From G963675935 sp963719005 (lineage in GTDB: Bacteria; Planctomycetota; Planctomycetia; Pirellulales; Thermoguttaceae), in assembly GCA_963719005.1 (NCBI GenBank), contig CAVRAR010000006.1:109312-173311 (forward strand): a stretch of DNA of 64,000 nucleotides, in the 5' to 3' direction. The notes under the pieces are model-generated. The model was given only the letters and a program-made list of their open reading frames with translations, made no database searches and was not told the origin of the DNA. A program made the position numbers and the translations under genes. How positions within the stretch are numbered: the first letter of the stretch is position 1; each line of letters begins with the position of its first letter. This document shows positions 53,401 through 60,872 of this stretch, piece after piece.

Positions 53401-53457
53401 GAATATAGCCTGTTCACGCTGAAAGTCGGTTTGCTTGCGTCTTTCGCTGCTGGGCAT
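50335..53457 (-). CDS. Ser/Thr protein kinase with WD40 repeats (N-terminal part of disrupted gene)
   Basis: Start ATG at 53457 (MPSSERRKQTDFQREQAIFL). Residues 1-80 resemble the helical leader common in planctomycete kinases. The kinase domain spans about 86-350: GSGGMG loop (94-99), VAVK Lys117, HRDIKPGN (208-215) and DFG (231-233), so the active site is complete. A single membrane segment (TAVLATAAAVALLTFGLATT, about 390-412) follows. Then come WD40 repeats with VFSPDGWLVLTASKDGTARL and LWDLNGRPLGEPM-type units to the end. It is an inner-membrane signalling kinase with a sensor or scaffold on the far side. The ECF sigma factor gene is 32 bp upstream. The frame is lost near 50430 and the 3' end is separated by two IS copies. 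Confidence 0.87.
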   Translation of the reverse strand: MPSSERRKQTDFQREQAIFLAAVEAASPADRDAVLDRACGSDTDLRRRVEALLAAHDAEGSLPPAGPAVDETQAFDAMTGTMIAGKYKLLEEIGSGGMGVVWMAEQRSPVRRFVAVKLIKAGMDSRSVIARFEAERQALAMMDHPNIARVFDGGITEQGRPYFAMELVRGLPVTEYCDQRRMTVRDRLLLFTQVCHAVQHAHQKGIIHRDIKPGNVLVTEHDGQPVPKVIDFGLAKALGGAGVLTEHTLYTAFGEMAGTPLYTAPEQVAINALDIDTRADIYALGVLLYELLTGSTPLDRERLKKAAWDEVCRVIREEEPPRPSTRLATSVLLHALAASRQTEPAKLCGLIRGDLDWIILKTLEKERRLRYDTATALVADIERHLNDEPVMAAPPTFGYRARKFVRKHKTAVLATAAAVALLTFGLATTTWQWRRADANANTAMQNEKIAEVQKNEADKQRDAAELEAYVANIALGMTALEHNNWPEARRRFNACPMSKRGFEWRFLSAKAQSVVAGLPWSFWNPLSPDGRLWLANADSHSVQLWDLSGNLVGEPMKSYDDYAVFSPNGRLVVTKLENGNKQLWDLAGKPVGDPVNTGIIKLEAVCSIDGQHVLTMPDDQTVQLQEVSGRVVGEAMRHAAAVNSAVFSPDGWLVLTASKDGTARLWDIAGRPVGEIMHEGGIVDAATFSPDGKLLITRSDNKVVRIWNLTGKPVGEPMRHEKSVWSAYFSPDSRMVITNEEGGSERLWNLNGKPLNYAEYCKFQSVGVDRHDGLLRLKTGLSPDGRRRLTLAENGRAIQLRDATGKPVGEPLQHGSSIDQAVFSPDGRLVLTTSRGDGIVRLWDLNGRPLGEPMLHDDEGQSLTLRASFTQDGRWIVTCSYGQIRVWNLQCRLMGTAVGSFDEYISNPDGDTLILVDNGDMGFESPAVIVRIAHIDSPVLSFDFDASLALEEISALNAAAHRSPTISAASQPARTIRRAATRNIIELVAPGVDPVVLRHDHAVTAAAVSPDGLRNYLHGQPYPLLGRGVGSGNSQYSRWA

Positions 53458-53489
53458 GATTGTCTCTCCGAAATTCAGTCTCCGAAGAG

Positions 53490-54005
53490 TTATGCGTCGT
53501 TGTCCGTCCCGGCTGTCGAAGAAAACTCGGACATTTCGTTTTTCAGCCAGGCGCGGGCGAACGTCCACAGCCGCCGGGCTTCGTACACGGTAATGCCCAG
53601 CGTCTCGGCGACACGCTCATGGGAGAGTCCGGCGAAGTGATGGAGTTCGACAACCCGGGTGGCGGATGGGTCGCGATCCGCCAAGGCGTCCAGCGCGGCA
53701 TCCAGGGCGATCAACCGATCATCCGCGACCGGGCCCGGTATCCCGCTCAGCTCGACGCGGATCGCGCCGCCGCGCTTCAGCCGCCGCCGCGCTCGGGCGC
53801 CGTCAACTAGCACCCGCCGCATCGCCTCGGCTGCCGAGGCGTAAAAGTGCGCCGGGTTGGCAAAGCTGTTGCCAAGCCTCAGATAGGCTTCATGAACCAG
53901 CGCAGTGGCGGTGAGCGTGTGGTCGAGCCGCTCCGCTCGCATCAATCGTTGGGCTTGATGCCGGAGTTGATCGTAAAGATCGCGTTGCAGTTTCTCTCGT
54001 CGCAT
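53490..54005 (-). CDS. ECF-type RNA polymerase sigma factor
   Basis: This 171-residue sigma-70-family factor has region 2 (DYLRHQAQRLMRAER-like, LYDQLRHQAQRLMRAERLDH), ATALVHEAYLRLGN, and region 4 (DRDPSATRVVELHHFAGLSH, ERVAETLGITVYEARRLWTF), which matches the planctomycete ECF (PF07638-type) group. It directs RNA polymerase to a small set of promoters, usually under control of the neighbouring kinase. I chose the ATG at 54005 (MRREKLQRDLYDQL); a TTG at 54047 is possible. It sits 32 bp upstream of the kinase gene on the same strand, a conserved ECF/kinase pair. With the kinase gene split, its normal control may be lost. Confidence 0.88.
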   Translation of the reverse strand: MRREKLQRDLYDQLRHQAQRLMRAERLDHTLTATALVHEAYLRLGNSFANPAHFYASAAEAMRRVLVDGARARRRLKRGGAIRVELSGIPGPVADDRLIALDAALDALADRDPSATRVVELHHFAGLSHERVAETLGITVYEARRLWTFARAWLKNEMSEFSSTAGTDNDA

Positions 54006-54441
54006 CGTCTGCGGCCATTTTGATCCGGGCCCAATCGCGCAATTCAAACGGCGTTTTGACTCTGATCCTTCCTTCGATGCTGGAAAATCATATCATTTTG
54101 CGGCATGGGGAAGAAGGGGATATGCCCAATTATCATTGCTTCCTCTGCCCCATTACGCTCGACGACGCGAACCGGTCCATAGGGAACCGAGTTCAGGGCC
54201 AATCAGCCTTCTAAGAAATGGGATTGCAGGAGGCGACTCCGGTCGCCGATTTTGCGGCTGTTTCCGGCCAATCGGCGACTGGAGTCGCCGCCTACATCGA
54301 GAACTGATCGGTCCTGGAAGTGAGCTTGCGGGAATTGACGAGCGAGAGCCATGGGTGGTAGACTCTGGTCGGGTGGCTGCGGTGTCGCCACCCCCAGCAT
54401 CGGCGCTATCGCGGTACAATCTTCGCCAGGAGTTCAATCCA
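54006..54441. other. Intergenic region with an inverted repeat
   Basis: These 436 bp separate the ECF sigma gene (minus) and the zinc-ribbon gene (plus). They hold the inverted repeat at 54228-54295. The last 15 bp contain the ribosome-binding site CCAGGAG for the ATG at 54442. No ORF here has coding character. Confidence 0.5.
54228..54295. repeat. Inverted repeat with GGCGACTCC core
   Basis: Left arm AGGAGGCGACTCCGGTCGCC and right arm GGCGACTGGAGTCGCCGCC, each with an internal hairpin, pair across a loop of about 20 bp (GATT...AATC). It resembles the dispersed REP-like repeats of planctomycete genomes. Confidence 0.75.
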
Positions 54442-55086
54442 ATGATCCGCTTTGCCTGCCTGAGTTGCGGCAAGAAGCTCCACGCCAAGGATGAGTTGGC
54501 CGGCCGAACGGCGAGGTGTCCGAGCTGCCGACAGCCAGTCACGATTCCCGAAGCTCCCGAGCCCTCCGACACGATCCCGCTGGACGACGCCGAGCCTGGC
54601 GAGCACGTCATTCCGGCCAGCGAAGAGCACGTGGCGACGGCCCCCAAGCTCGAGCGGCTCAACCGCGAGAGCCACTACTTGATTTGCGACAAGGCGCGTC
54701 TGATGGCCACGTGGGCGAACAACGGCGCAGGGTGGATGGTTCGCGCCGGGCAGGGATTTCTGCCTGCCAAACGAGCGAAGGAAAAGCTGCCCGAATCGGG
54801 CGACTTCCAACTCACGGAACTGAAGTTCACCATGACGCCCGACGGGAAACGGCTGTCGGGCATCACTTCCTATCAGCTAGTCTCGCGCTGGGCTTTGACC
54901 GTCTTGGACCAGGGCGACGACAACATCGTCGAGAAAATCGCCGGGGTGGGCTCTTTGAACCGGGACCAGAAGATCGCCGTTCGCCAGGCGCTGAAGGAGC
55001 AGTTCATGCGCCCAGTTTGGCAAGACGCCACCGCCGTTCTCGATTATCTCGGCAGCGTTGACTACCACTCGCCGGGCATGGAGTAG
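54442..55086 (+). CDS. Zinc-ribbon protein of unknown function
   Basis: This 214-residue protein starts at ATG 54442 after CCAGGAG. The N-terminus is a zinc ribbon with two Cys pairs (FACLSCGKKLHAKDELAGRT, then ARCPSCRQPV), typical of planctomycete cytoplasmic proteins. An acidic linker (EPSDTIPLDDAEPGEH) leads into a C-terminal domain (LICDKARLMATWANNGAGWM, LTELKFTMTPDGKRLSGITS, LTVLDQGDDNIVEKIAGVGS) that I do not recognise. A truncated copy of its first 20 residues lies at 45304. It has no clear operon partner; the next gene begins 72 bp downstream. Confidence 0.8.
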   Translation: MIRFACLSCGKKLHAKDELAGRTARCPSCRQPVTIPEAPEPSDTIPLDDAEPGEHVIPASEEHVATAPKLERLNRESHYLICDKARLMATWANNGAGWMVRAGQGFLPAKRAKEKLPESGDFQLTELKFTMTPDGKRLSGITSYQLVSRWALTVLDQGDDNIVEKIAGVGSLNRDQKIAVRQALKEQFMRPVWQDATAVLDYLGSVDYHSPGME

Positions 55087-55158
55087 AATTGGGGTAGTAG
55101 AATCACAATAGAGAGAAGCGTGACAGGTGTGTTCCTATTTGAGGGAAGGTGATGAAGA

Positions 55159-55404
55159 ATGTCATCGTCCGTGTATGAACAAGTCGTACGCGAGGCCGAC
55201 GCTCTGCCGCGCGAGGAGCAACTGCGGTTGATAGCTCGACTTGCTGCGCGACTCTCGTTGCCGCAAGAACGGCAAGCTCGAACGGACTCGCCGCGCTGGG
55301 AGGACGTGGAAGGCATCGCCTCGCACCCGATGTGCGGTGAAGATGCGCAACGTTGGGTTACACAAACCCGTCGCGAGTCCGACGAACGGCGAGGAACGCC
55401 ATGA
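55159..55404 (+). CDS. Antitoxin-like protein (DUF2281/RelB-like context)
   Basis: This 81-residue protein (MSSSVYEQVVREADALPREE, then QLRLIARLAARLSLPQERQA) has the helical pattern of small antitoxins, with a disordered charged C-terminus. It ends in ATGA with the start of the PIN-domain gene, so the two are translationally coupled. It probably represses their shared promoter and inhibits the toxin; the exact family is not certain. Confidence 0.72.
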   Translation: MSSSVYEQVVREADALPREEQLRLIARLAARLSLPQERQARTDSPRWEDVEGIASHPMCGEDAQRWVTQTRRESDERRGTP

Positions 55405-55847
55405 AGATCGAGGAGGCCCTCAGCGGCGTCACGTCGGTTCTGCTAGATACCGCGCCGGTGATCTACCACCTGGAAAAGAATCCAAAGTTCGCGCCGGCAA
55501 TGGAAAGATTTTTCCAGCTTCGCAAGGAGCGGGGGATTTTTCTCGTGACCACACCGATCACGTTGGCCGAGTGTCTCGTGCACCCGATTCGGCAAGGCCG
55601 GGCCGATCTTGAGGCCGCTTATCGAACCTTGCTTACCGGCGGAGAAGGCACCACCTTTTGGCCGATTGGCGCGGCCGAAGGAACTGTCGCTGCTCAGTTG
55701 CGCGCGAAATACGGGCTGACGCTTGCCGATTCGTTTCAGTTGGCGATTGCCATGCAGGCAGACTGCCAGGTCTTCTTAACAAATGATTCGGCGCTTACGA
55801 GAGTGACGGAGGTTCGCGTGTTGGCGGTCGGCAATCTGGAACCTTAA
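55401..55847 (+). CDS. PIN-domain ribonuclease toxin (second pair)
   Basis: This 148-residue PIN domain has D16 in LLDTAPVIYHL, E57 in TLAECLVHP, D110 in LTLADSFQLAIA and D129 in FLTNDSAL, the four acidic positions of the metal-dependent RNase site. The start ATG at 55401 overlaps the antitoxin stop by four bases. It is of a different subtype from the PIN toxin at 10271 (different spacing and the motif LLDTAPVIY). Confidence 0.87.
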   Translation: MKIEEALSGVTSVLLDTAPVIYHLEKNPKFAPAMERFFQLRKERGIFLVTTPITLAECLVHPIRQGRADLEAAYRTLLTGGEGTTFWPIGAAEGTVAAQLRAKYGLTLADSFQLAIAMQADCQVFLTNDSALTRVTEVRVLAVGNLEP

Positions 55848-55882
55848 AAGTCATTGCGTCGAAACGCATCGACGCCCCTGCA

Positions 55883-56425
55883 ATGGACAACCCGTATCAA
55901 TCGCCCGAAGAGTCCTGTACGTCTGGCTGGGGTTCGCCGATGGACCCGCGTTTCCGGCGGCGGGGGCTTGTCGGCCACGTTCGCGTAGTGGCGATCCTGA
56001 TGCTCGTTCAGGGCGCATTTGAATCGCTTACGGCCGTCATGCTTACCGTAATGGCGGTGGCGATCCCTCCGGCTATGATGGAGCGACAGACGCAAATACC
56101 GCCGGTGAATGAGCCGCCGCAGGAACTGATCTTCTGGATCATAACGGCCACGTACGGCGTTATGGCGACGGCTTCACTGATTGCGGCCATTTTGCACATT
56201 ACGGCGGGCGTGCGCAACTGCCGGTTTCGAGGAAGAGTGCTCGGAATTGTCGCCCTGGCCGGCGGCGGATTGGCGTCGCTGTTGACATGCTATTGCATCC
56301 CCACCGCAATTGCCCTTGGCATATACGGTTTGATCGTTTATCTTAATCGTTCGGTATCGGAGGCGTTCCGCATGGGCGAGTCCGGCTGCTCGTCAAGCGA
56401 AATCTTCACCACTTTTCAACGATAA
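55883..56425 (+). CDS. Small membrane protein, planctomycete MDNPYQSPE type
   Basis: This 180-residue protein starts MDNPYQSPEESC, an N-terminal motif common among planctomycete membrane proteins of unknown function. It has four hydrophobic segments (about residues 34-60, 84-105, 118-138 and 140-158). The C-terminus is cytoplasmic-looking (RSVSEAFRMGESGCSSSEIF). No enzymatic motif is visible. The next gene begins 15 bp downstream with a good ribosome-binding site, so the two are probably co-transcribed. Confidence 0.75.
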   Translation: MDNPYQSPEESCTSGWGSPMDPRFRRRGLVGHVRVVAILMLVQGAFESLTAVMLTVMAVAIPPAMMERQTQIPPVNEPPQELIFWIITATYGVMATASLIAAILHITAGVRNCRFRGRVLGIVALAGGGLASLLTCYCIPTAIALGIYGLIVYLNRSVSEAFRMGESGCSSSEIFTTFQR

Positions 56426-56440
56426 AAGGAGTCTCAAGTC

Positions 56441-57147
56441 ATGGCGACGGCAACACCGTTCGATTTCAATCAACCGGGCCATCCAGGCGATTCGACTACG
56501 GGCTTCGAGGGGCGCCGCGGCAACGGCCCGGCGGCCTGACCGCCGTCTGCGTCATCGCCATCGTTCTGGGCGGCTTGGGCTTGTGCACGTCCCTGTTCGG
56601 ATTGGCGAGTCTCGCCTTTCAGGACAAGATCGAGAAATTCTCCATGCAGCAGCAACCCCCGGCGGGAATGCCCAACGGCATGTTCAAGAGCCAGATGGAA
56701 ATGCAGAAGAAAATGCAGCAAAAAATGCTGGAAGTGGCCCATCGCTATCGGGGCGTAAATCTGGGAATAACGTTGCTGAACTTGCTGTTCGCCAGCAGCC
56801 TGCTCGTGGGCGGAATCATGACGATGAAGCTGAATCCGACCGGCCGCACGTTCCTGGCCGCCGTCTTCCTCGCTGTGATCGTCTTCGAGATCGTGCGACT
56901 AGTCATTACAGTCTTCATGCAACTCGACATGGCCGCGGCCATGTCCGCCGCTTTCCAAGGCGGACCGGGGACGGACCAAGCCACTGCTTTGCTGGCAACA
57001 TCCATGAAGGTTGGGACGTTTGTGGGGATGGGCATCGGGTTTGTCTTGGCGTTGGGCAAGATAATTTTCTACGGCATCGGCGCCTCGTATCTTGGCCGCT
57101 CGAAGGTCCGTCAGTTGTTTGGGCGGGCTGCGGTCGATCAGATCTGA
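56441..57147 (+). pseudogene. Membrane protein, frameshifted near its start
   Basis: The ATG at 56441 follows AAAAGGAG and gives MATATPFDFNQPGHPGDSTT, which hits a stop at about 56539. Around 56485-56515, probably in the GAGGGGCGC tract, the frame shifts by one base. It continues as QRPGGLTAVCVIAIVLGGLG and then a Met-rich linker (MQQQPPAGMPNGMFKSQMEM, QKKMQQKMLEV) and three further membrane segments. Without the shift it would be a protein of about 235 residues with four membrane segments. Function is not recognised. Confidence 0.7.
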
Positions 57148-57190
57148 TCGTAGCGGTTTCGCGGAACGTGTGCCAATTCTACCGGATTTG

Positions 57191-57226
57191 CGAAAAATGC
57201 GGGAAAAACGCCCGCGGTCAGTTCCG
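57191..57226. repeat. GC-rich hairpin repeat, copy 1
   Basis: CGAAAAATGCGGGAAAAACG followed by CCCGCGGTCAGTTCC. The GCGGG/CCCGC arms can pair. The same unit occurs at 57311-57346 on the other side of the 77-bp hairpin element. Confidence 0.7.
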
Positions 57227-57228
57227 CA

Positions 57229-57305
57229 GTGTGCCATTGCTTCGTAGAAGCAGTGCGGGGCGCAACCCGTTGCCCAGGCACTGCTTGTTCCAAGCAGTGG
57301 CACAC
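57229..57305. repeat. 77-bp hairpin repeat, copy 3
   Basis: GTGTGCCATTGCTTCGTAG to CAAGCAGTGGCACAC: same length and fold as the copies at 14869 and 16727. It lies between a membrane-protein gene and the truncated TMTC-like gene, with the GAAAAATGCGGG repeat on each side. Confidence 0.85.
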
Positions 57306-57310
57306 GGCGT

Positions 57311-57346
57311 TGAAAAATGCGGGCGAGACGCCCGCGCTCAGTTCCA
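57311..57346. repeat. GC-rich hairpin repeat, copy 2
   Basis: TGAAAAATGCGGGCGAGACG followed by CCCGCGCTCAGTTCC, in direct orientation to the copy at 57191-57226. Part of the same motif (TGAAAAATGCG) also follows the 77-bp element at 16809. Confidence 0.7.
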
Positions 57347-57506
57347 CCGCCGCCATCCATCCCAAGTCGCGCTCCGGCAAGCACTTTCGTTGGACAAGTC
57401 GCTTGCGCTACCCTACCTTTTCCTAGGCGCGTGTTGACAAAGTGCAACTACGTGAGCCGTTTTGGCCTCGGCACGCGCCCGAATCCGCTCCGAAATCACC
57501 AGGTTT

Positions 57507-58019
57507 ATGGACGAGACTCCCCGACGAAATCGGTATCTCGCGGCGGCGGTCTGCGGGCTTCTGCTGCTGATGGCGGCGATCGTCTTCGCACCGACCGTCC
57601 AGTACGATTTCGTCAACTTCGACGACGCCTACGTCTACAACAATCCGCACGTGGCGTGCGGGCTGAGCGGCGAAGGCATCGCCTGGTCGTTCACCACCTT
57701 CCACGCCTGCAACTGGCACCCGGTGACGTGGCTTTCTCATGCGCTCGATTGCCAACTCTATGGGACGCAGCATCCCGGCTTACACCACTTGACCAATGTC
57801 GTGCTGCACACCGCGGTGGCGATTCTGCTGCTGTTGGTTCTCTGGCAGATGACCGGCAGTCTCTGTCTGCCCCACCTGTCTGGGACGACGGTGCGATGTC
57901 TGGCCCACCTGATTGTCGAGAAGATTCCGCTGTTGGCGCTGGCGGCTGTGTCGTGCATCATCAACCTACGCATGGCAATCGAACAACAAAGTCGTCTCCA
58001 CCATGCAGCTTCGCCCTAG
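57507..58019 (+). pseudogene. TMTC-like protein, truncated by internal deletion
   Basis: Start ATG at 57507 (MDETPRRNRYLAAAVCGLLL). The first 125 residues align with the paralogue at 58033: FDFVNFDD-type acidic loop (residues 35-48), IAWSFTTFHACNWHPVTWLS, HHLTNVVLHTAVAILLLLVL. After WQMTG it jumps straight to a remnant of the palindromic element and LIVEKIPLLALAAVSCI, skipping about 100 codons that include the HPLRVESVAW segment. It then ends in unrelated sequence (NLRMAIEQQSRLHHAASP). It lacks the rest of the membrane domain and all TPRs, so it is very unlikely to be active. Confidence 0.82.
57856..57911. repeat. Remnant of the palindromic element at a deletion junction
   Basis: GTCTCTGTCTGCCCCACCTG and a nearby GGTGCGATGTCTGGCCCACC are degraded copies of the element's arm (TGTCTGCCCCAC). 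It stands directly before LIVEKIPLL, as the full element does in the paralogues, and marks the downstream edge of the deletion in this gene. Confidence 0.65.
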
Positions 58020-58032
58020 GATCTGAAGTCAA

Positions 58033-60357
58033 ATGAGTCAATCCTCAAGAACGACCCGCCGCACCGTCTTGGCCGTCTGCTGCCTGCTGGCGCTGGCGGT
58101 GGCTGCCGTCTTTGCACAGACCGTCCGACACGAATTCATCAACTTCGACGACAACGTGTACGTCTACGACAATCCGCCGATAGCGGACGGCGTGACCGCG
58201 GGAGCCATTGCGTGGTCGTTCACCTCGTTCCATGCCAGCAATTGGCATCCGTTGACGTGGCTTTCGCACGCGCTCGATTGCCAACTGTACGGGCCGCACC
58301 AGCCGGGCTGGCATCACTTGACCAACGTCGTATTGCACGCCGCGGTGGCGATTGCGCTCTTCTTGGTCTTGTGGCAGATGACCGGCAATCTCTGGCCCAG
58401 CGCTTTCGTGGCGGCGGTGTTCGCCGTCCATCCGCTGCGGGTGGAATCGGTGGCCTGGGTCGCCGAACGAAAGGACTTACTCAGCGGTCTGTTCTTCATG
58501 CTGACTCTCGGGGCTTATCTCCGCTACGTTCGCCATCCGTTTTCGTGGGGTCGCTATCTATCGGTAATCGCGGTGTTCGCCCTGGGCTTGATGGCAAAAC
58601 CGATGCTGGTAACGTTGCCGTTCGTGCTGCTGTTGTTGGATTACTGGCCGCTGGGGCGGATTTCTCTGCGTGGTGGGGCAGACATTCTTGTCTGTCAAGG
58701 AGATGGCGGCGACTCTGGCAGACAGGAATGTCTGCCCCACCGTCCGGCGCTGCGGCGATTGATCGTCGAGAAGATTCCGCTGCTGGTGCTGGCGGCCGCT
58801 TCGTGCGTTGTCACGTCGTTGGCCCAGCACAGCGCCATTATCCCGATCGACTTCGTGCCGATCTCCTCGCGGATCGTCAACGCCCTGTTCTCTTACGTCG
58901 CCTACATCGGACAGTTTTTCTATCCATCGGGGCTGGCGCTGCTTTATCCGTATCCTAGCGCAGGGATACCGTTGTGGAAGGTTGTCGGCGCCGTGGCGGT
59001 GCTTGTCGGCATTTCGGCCGCGGCCGTGCTGGCGCGGCGGCGGCTGCCTTATCTGTTCGTCGGTTGGTTTTGGTACGTGGGAATGCTGGTGCCTGTCATC
59101 GGGTTGATGCAGGTTGGATTGCAAGCGATGGCGGACCGTTATACCTACTTGCCGCAGATCGGGCTGTGCATTGCCGTAGCTTGGGGCGCCGCGAACGTCG
59201 CCGTGGGGTGGCCCTACCGTCGTTGGGTCTATGGCGTCGCTTCGCTGTTGCTGGTGGCGGGGCTGATGGCGGGCGCGTGGCGGCAGACCTCGTACTGGAA
59301 CAACAGTGAAACGCTTTGGACCCGCACGCTGGCTTGCACGTCCGGCAACGTTTTCGCCCACAACAATCTGGGCGCGGCTTTGGCCAAGCGCGACGAGGTG
59401 ATGGCGGCGATCGCTCATTTCGAGCAGGCGGCGGCCCTGTCGCCGACTTTCGCGTTGTCTTACGCAAACCTCGGCGCGGCCTTGGACGCCAGCGGACGGC
59501 CGGAAGCGGCAGCCATCGCCTACAGGAAGGCCGAGCTATTGCCTTACATCGACGCGATTGAACAGTATCGGCAGGCGCTGGCCATCAACCCCAAGTCCTG
59601 GTTTGCCCACGCCAATCTCGGCAACGCCCTGGCCGGCTGCGGACAGCTCGAGGATGCGGCGGCCGAGTATCTGAAAGCGGTGGAGATTCGCCCCGATTTC
59701 GCCGTCGCCCACAACAATTTTGCCAACATTTTGCTCACCCAAGGGCGCAACGACGAGGCAATCGCCGAATACCGCAAGGCGATCGCCCTGGATTCGAAGT
59801 ACGCGGACGCCTGCAACAATCTCGGCGCCGTTTTGGCGGGCCGTGGAGAACTCGACGCCGCGGTCGCGCTGTTCCGCCGGGCGGTGCAGATCACGCCGAC
59901 GTCCGCCACCGCCCACGGCAATCTCGGCATGGCGCTGAGCAAACAGGGGAAGATCGAGGAGGCGATGGATCAGTGGCGGGAAAGGGTCCGGCTTCAGCCG
60001 AACGACCCCCGCGCGATCAGCCAGTTGGCTTGGGCCATGGCGACACGGCCCGAACCGTCAATCCGCAACGAGAAGGAGGCGATCGAACTGGCCGAGTGGG
60101 CGGTTACGCTTTCCCACGGCCACGAACCGGTTCCACTGAACACGCTGGCCGCCGCTTACGCCCAGGCCGGACGTTTCAGCGATGCGCTGAAGACGGCCCA
60201 AAAAGCCCTGCGGCTCGCCCTGCAACAGCAGGATCAGCCGCTGGCGGAATCGATTCGCGCCAAGATCGCCCTTTATCGGTCGCACACGCCGTATCTGGAG
60301 ACAACGTACGCCGTGCCTGCTTCACGGGGTGCTTCCAAACACCAGAAGAGTCGTTAG
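58033..60357 (+). CDS. TMTC-like multi-pass membrane protein with long TPR region
   Basis: This 774-residue protein is the longest paralogue. It has a first membrane segment (about 12-30), the acidic loop FINFDDNVYVYDNPP (35-49), NWHPLTWLSHALDCQLYG, HPLRVESVAWVAERKDLLSG, about ten membrane segments, and TPR repeats from about residue 440 to 720 (NLGAALAKRDEVMAAIAHFE, NLGNALAGCGQLEDAAAEYL, NNLGAVLAGRGELDAAVALF). A palindromic element is translated in frame (58672-58741). It follows the truncated paralogue by 13 bp. The likely role is glycosylation at the membrane, by analogy with GT-C/TMTC enzymes, with TPRs binding partners. A group II intron begins 13 bp after its stop. Confidence 0.85.
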   Translation: MSQSSRTTRRTVLAVCCLLALAVAAVFAQTVRHEFINFDDNVYVYDNPPIADGVTAGAIAWSFTSFHASNWHPLTWLSHALDCQLYGPHQPGWHHLTNVVLHAAVAIALFLVLWQMTGNLWPSAFVAAVFAVHPLRVESVAWVAERKDLLSGLFFMLTLGAYLRYVRHPFSWGRYLSVIAVFALGLMAKPMLVTLPFVLLLLDYWPLGRISLRGGADILVCQGDGGDSGRQECLPHRPALRRLIVEKIPLLVLAAASCVVTSLAQHSAIIPIDFVPISSRIVNALFSYVAYIGQFFYPSGLALLYPYPSAGIPLWKVVGAVAVLVGISAAAVLARRRLPYLFVGWFWYVGMLVPVIGLMQVGLQAMADRYTYLPQIGLCIAVAWGAANVAVGWPYRRWVYGVASLLLVAGLMAGAWRQTSYWNNSETLWTRTLACTSGNVFAHNNLGAALAKRDEVMAAIAHFEQAAALSPTFALSYANLGAALDASGRPEAAAIAYRKAELLPYIDAIEQYRQALAINPKSWFAHANLGNALAGCGQLEDAAAEYLKAVEIRPDFAVAHNNFANILLTQGRNDEAIAEYRKAIALDSKYADACNNLGAVLAGRGELDAAVALFRRAVQITPTSATAHGNLGMALSKQGKIEEAMDQWRERVRLQPNDPRAISQLAWAMATRPEPSIRNEKEAIELAEWAVTLSHGHEPVPLNTLAAAYAQAGRFSDALKTAQKALRLALQQQDQPLAESIRAKIALYRSHTPYLETTYAVPASRGASKHQKSR
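58672..58741. repeat. Palindromic element translated in frame (TMTC-like gene at 58033-60357)
   Basis: GTGGGGCAGACATTCTTGTC, a loop of about 22 bp and GGCAGACAGGAATGTCTGCC then CCAC. It is read as GGADILVCQGDGGDSGRQEC between LLLDYWPLGRISL and RLIVEKIPLL, the same site as in the other paralogues. The loop differs (GDGGDS versus ENRGNS). Confidence 0.88.
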
Positions 60358-60872
60358 CCTGCATTTCTCAGTGTGCCGTGAAAAGGCTTGAGTTTCCAGC
60401 GGGTGAAAAGCCCGCCCGGCAAGGGTCGCTCCAGCCGGAAGCAGTCGGAGCGGCGGTGGAGGTAACAAAACTGTCGAAGCCTTCGATGGCAGGGGTCGCT
60501 TATGGCGGCTCAGCAAGCATCCAGGCCGTAACGTGAGTGAACGTCGAGCAGGCCTCGAAAAGGACGATGTGGAGGCCGACCCGCCTGAGAAACGGGGAAG
60601 GCCGCCGCGGTTGGCGAAGCGAGCGACGAACGCAGCCGACCGTTCCACCGGGGTAGTGACGACGGCATGGATGACAAGGAATCTCAAAGCAACACGGGAA
60701 ACCCCAGCGGTGGAGGCGTGTGACCTCCAACCGGACGCCCGCGAGGGACAGGCCGGGCCGTGTGGGGCGACGGAGAGGTCCGTAGTACCGATGAAGCCGG
60801 GCAATGCCGGTCGAGGGAAGGGGCCTCAGTTCAAGGTCAACGTAAGACGTGGCGAAGGCCGGGAGAGTGGCG

